From Paenibacillus radicibacter (GTDB lineage Bacteria; Bacillota; Bacilli; Paenibacillales; NBRC-103111), in assembly GCF_024721995.1 (NCBI RefSeq), contig NZ_JANQBC010000001.1:806001-870000 (forward strand): a stretch of DNA of 64,000 bases. The letters are read 5' to 3'. Below are positions 62,043-64,000 of this stretch, one piece after another (within the stretch, counting starts at the first letter, position 1; each line of letters opens with the position of its first letter). A program made the translations under genes and the position numbers. The notes under the pieces are model-generated. The model saw nothing but the letters and a program-made list of their open reading frames with translations, had not been told where the DNA came from and searched no databases.

Positions 62043-62060
62043 TGTTTCCTACAATATTGA

Positions 62061-62549
62061 CTATAATTCGTTACGATGCTCCGCAGGAGCTGCTTCTAAG
62101 GAAGCCCAGTCTTCATTACTCAGCAATTCAAGCTGCGCTTCAAGTAGTGTGCGGAATCTTGTTCTGTAGATAGATGCTTGCTTCTTCAGCTCTTCCACTT
62201 CCAGTGCAACCTTACGGGATTTAACTAACGACTCATTAATAATACGATCTGCATTCTTCTCTGCTTCTTTAAGTATAAGTTGCGCTTCTTTCTTCGCGTT
62301 GTTCTTCACTTCGTCTGCCGCTTCTTGTGCGACAATGATCGTCTTGCTTAACGTTTCTTCTATGTTTACAAAATGGCCTAAGCGCTCTTCCATCGCTAGC
62401 ACCTTATTTTGAATTTCTTTATTTTCGCGAATTAATGCTTCATAATCCTTAATAATCTGATCCAAGAATTCATTAACCTGATCTTCGTCATATCCACGAA
62501 AAGATCTTGAAAACTCTTTGTTGTGAATATCTAATGGCATGATCGGCAT
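62061..62549 (-). CDS. divIVA: Cell-division/polarity protein DivIVA
   Basis: Coiled-coil protein that marks curved membranes at septa and poles. 162 residues with GGGGG upstream of the ATG. The N-terminal lipid-binding domain MPLDIHNKEFSRSFRGYDED followed by QVNEFLDQIIKDYEALIREN is diagnostic; the rest is coiled coil (AADEVKNNAKKEAQLILKEA, VALEVEELKKQASIYRTRFR). It lies between ylmH and ileS as in other Bacillales. Confidence 0.95.
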   Translation of the reverse strand: MPIMPLDIHNKEFSRSFRGYDEDQVNEFLDQIIKDYEALIRENKEIQNKVLAMEERLGHFVNIEETLSKTIIVAQEAADEVKNNAKKEAQLILKEAEKNADRIINESLVKSRKVALEVEELKKQASIYRTRFRTLLEAQLELLSNEDWASLEAAPAEHRNEL

Positions 62550-62640
62550 TGCTGCACCCCCTGATAAATAAAAAGAAACAAAACGATTAACACTAATTTC
62601 GACAAAAAGAAGAAAAATCCTTCATGAATTGACTAGTTCT

Positions 62641-63423
62641 TCAGGCATATTTTCCTATTTTCACACGCAATCTACCTTTTTTTGTAAGACCCTCTACTTC
62701 AAGCACTTTAAAGCGTCCGAACCCTTGTAGCGAGACAACATCGCCTTCTCTGAGCTCTTTGCTTGGACTTAGTTCCGGCTTCCAATTAACACGACACTTA
62801 CCTGCTTGTATCGGTTGTACGATCTTAGCACGAGATAGTCGCCATGCATCACTTAGAATGCCATCAAGGCGCATCGATGCGACTGAGAAACTCATTTCCT
62901 CAAAGTTCTGCTTCGCTACCTCTAGCTTGTCTATCGACAAAATCTCCGTCTGGACATGCACCCGATGGACTTGGGACAACTGCATATGCATGAATGCAAT
63001 AGCTTCCGAAGCAATTACGATATGCGCTTCATTCACATGTACATGGATATCGCCAACTTTATCTCGTTTCATTCCAACGTTCAAGACTGCTCCCATAAAG
63101 TCGCCATGCTCAAGGGAAATAAATTTGCTATCATCCGATCGAATGTGCAGCACTTCCAGTCCGAAATCTTCATCGGATAAATCACGGTAAGTAGGACCAA
63201 TAATTGCACGCTTCCGCTCTGCACTTAAGTTACCTCCGTCAAATATACAGTGTGCATCCAGTTCGCGATTCACGAGTGAAGTCACAATAAAAGCTTGACG
63301 AGGATCCAGAAAATCGGTCCTCGTCACCGCATGATTGTGTGCTGCACGTTCTACCCATTCCATCGCACGATCCACAAAGTGGCGCTCATCGGGGTGAAAA
63401 TGTGCATAAAAGTCTTTATTCAT
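62641..63423 (-). CDS. ylmH: S4-domain RNA-binding protein YlmH
   Basis: 260 residues from the ATG at 63423 (GGTG eight bases upstream; a start six bases earlier is too close). The N-terminal part has FYAHFHPDERHFVDRAMEWV and FLDPRQAFIVTSLVNRELDA. The C-terminus (after about 180) is an S4 domain: LSRAKIVQPIQAGKCRVNWK and LREGDVVSLQGFGRFKVLEV. YlmH homologues help ribosome recycling and quality control of nascent chains, and sit in the division cluster. It is preceded by yggT with a 7- to 13-base gap. Confidence 0.93.
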   Translation of the reverse strand: MNKDFYAHFHPDERHFVDRAMEWVERAAHNHAVTRTDFLDPRQAFIVTSLVNRELDAHCIFDGGNLSAERKRAIIGPTYRDLSDEDFGLEVLHIRSDDSKFISLEHGDFMGAVLNVGMKRDKVGDIHVHVNEAHIVIASEAIAFMHMQLSQVHRVHVQTEILSIDKLEVAKQNFEEMSFSVASMRLDGILSDAWRLSRAKIVQPIQAGKCRVNWKPELSPSKELREGDVVSLQGFGRFKVLEVEGLTKKGRLRVKIGKYA

Positions 63424-63436
63424 AATCATTCACCAA

Positions 63437-63706
63437 CTAAAAGAAGAATAACTGAATGACGTATTTAACACCTTGCTGCAAGAAAATGAGTGCAAACAAA
63501 GCTACGATTGGCGAGAAGTCAATCGGACCTAGTGGCGGTACAAACCGACGGAATGGCGTCAAATATGGCTCAACTATCCTAGCAAGAAAAGCACCAAAAG
63601 AACTCTCACGAGCATTCGGGAACCAACTAAGTAAGATGTAACCGATAATCATATAGCGATACACTAAAAATAGATTGTCGATAATGTTAAAAATGTTAGT
63701 AGACAC
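63437..63706 (-). CDS. YggT family membrane protein (YlmG)
   Basis: 89 residues with two membrane segments around the family phrase: LVYRYMIIGYILLSWFPNAR then LARIVEPYLTPFRRFVPPLG and IDFSPIVALFALIFLQQGVK. YlmG/YggT proteins are linked to division and osmotic adaptation, mechanism unknown. It is located between sepF and ylmH as usual, with AGGTGAG before the start. Confidence 0.93.
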   Translation of the reverse strand: MSTNIFNIIDNLFLVYRYMIIGYILLSWFPNARESSFGAFLARIVEPYLTPFRRFVPPLGPIDFSPIVALFALIFLQQGVKYVIQLFFF

Positions 63707-63735
63707 GAACTCACCTGCCTTATTTCTTATATTGT

Positions 63736-64000
63736 CTAGTTCTCATACATGATGTCCGAAATAGAGCCTTGAATCTCCATGGAGTCAGGCGTACATAAGT
63801 AAATGCCCGGACCTAGCTTAGAGATCGAACCGTTTAAAGCATACACAGTACCACTCAAAAAATCAACTATACGCAGTGCAACTTCCGAACGAATACGCTG
63901 TAAATTCACAACAACCGCGCGGCGATTGCGAAGATGGTCTGCCAATTCCTGTGCATCTTCAAAGGAACGAGGTTCATAGAGCATCACACGCGAATTTTTC
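63736..64000 (-). CDS. sepF: Cell division protein SepF, C-terminal part (runs off window end)
   Basis: SepF bundles FtsZ filaments and anchors them to the membrane. The last 88 codons are visible: RVMLYEPRSFEDAQELADHL, NRRAVVVNLQRIRSEVALRI, VDFLSGTVYALNGSISKLG, then GIYLCTPDSMEIQGSIS. The frame stays open to base 64000, so the N-terminal amphipathic helix and linker lie outside. An in-frame codon at 63987 is not the true start, because the family motif begins before it. Confidence 0.93.
   Translation of the reverse strand, partial: KNSRVMLYEPRSFEDAQELADHLRNRRAVVVNLQRIRSEVALRIVDFLSGTVYALNGSISKLGPGIYLCTPDSMEIQGSISDIMYEN

Overview
The window looks like the chromosome of a low-to-mid G+C, endospore-forming Gram-positive bacterium of the Paenibacillus group. 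The evidence is spore-coat and YjcZ/yteA-type sporulation proteins, CcpA, PyrR attenuation, a T-box in front of ileS, an S-layer-homology protein, the acetylated DAP pathway, and the conserved order sepF-yggT-ylmH-divIVA-ileS-lspA-rluD-pyr. This is inferred from gene content and order only; no database was searched. The reference sequence reads most of the clusters on the minus strand.

Layout. 0-5.3 kb: start of ccpA, a zinc-finger protein, a DJ-1/PfpI protein, and a ptsI-EIICBA sugar phosphotransferase pair. 5.3-13.5 kb: small spore-coat-like genes, a CoA-binding protein, a C39-like peptidase, an unusual aroA (EPSP synthase), paired crcB fluoride channels, rhodanese, aroK, a GNAT protein, gnd and an uncharacterised protein. 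13.7-24.8 kb: accessory and housekeeping genes: a DUF1054 protein, a secreted repeat protein, an MFS exporter, an Orn/Lys/Arg decarboxylase, a DUF1292 protein, hydrolases, a fused GGDEF-histidine kinase and Cu/Zn superoxide dismutase.

24.9-27.5 kb holds a decayed integrated element. It sits in tRNA-Val(GAC), is bounded by a 46-bp direct repeat (45/46 identical), and has separated the tRNA from its own terminator. It keeps an integrase fragment, a broken phage-type gene, a helix-turn-helix gene and a lipoprotein gene. 27.7-35.4 kb carries a glucosaminidase, small sporulation-type genes, an NhaC antiporter, an uncharacterised exported protein, three tRNAs and an M20 dipeptidase.

35.4-43.8 kb is an island bracketed by two internally deleted copies of one IS4-family element. 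It carries a BlaI/BlaR1-like regulator pair with tandem operators and a 1434-residue DUF4855/discoidin/S-layer protein. The whole island sits inside the hairpin of what was a shared terminator, with a near-perfect 8-bp target duplication.

43.8-52.8 kb is the pyrimidine operon pyrR-pyrB-pyrC-carA-carB-pyrF-pyrE. Its leader has an exact PyrR-binding loop and an attenuator; pyrK, pyrD and pyrP are absent. 52.9-56.1 kb carries dapH and dapL, with a PatA-like aminotransferase that plausibly supplies the step between them. 56.1-64 kb is the rluD-lspA-ileS-divIVA-ylmH-yggT-sepF cell-envelope and division cluster. It is interrupted by a yteA-like gene on the opposite strand and a DUF5665 gene; sepF runs off the window.

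The most distinctive points are the two insertion structures (tRNA-Val and split terminator), the aroA active-site substitutions, the GGDEF-kinase fusion, and several short genes, including a YjcZ-like peptide and a 54-residue Trp/Tyr-rich protein.
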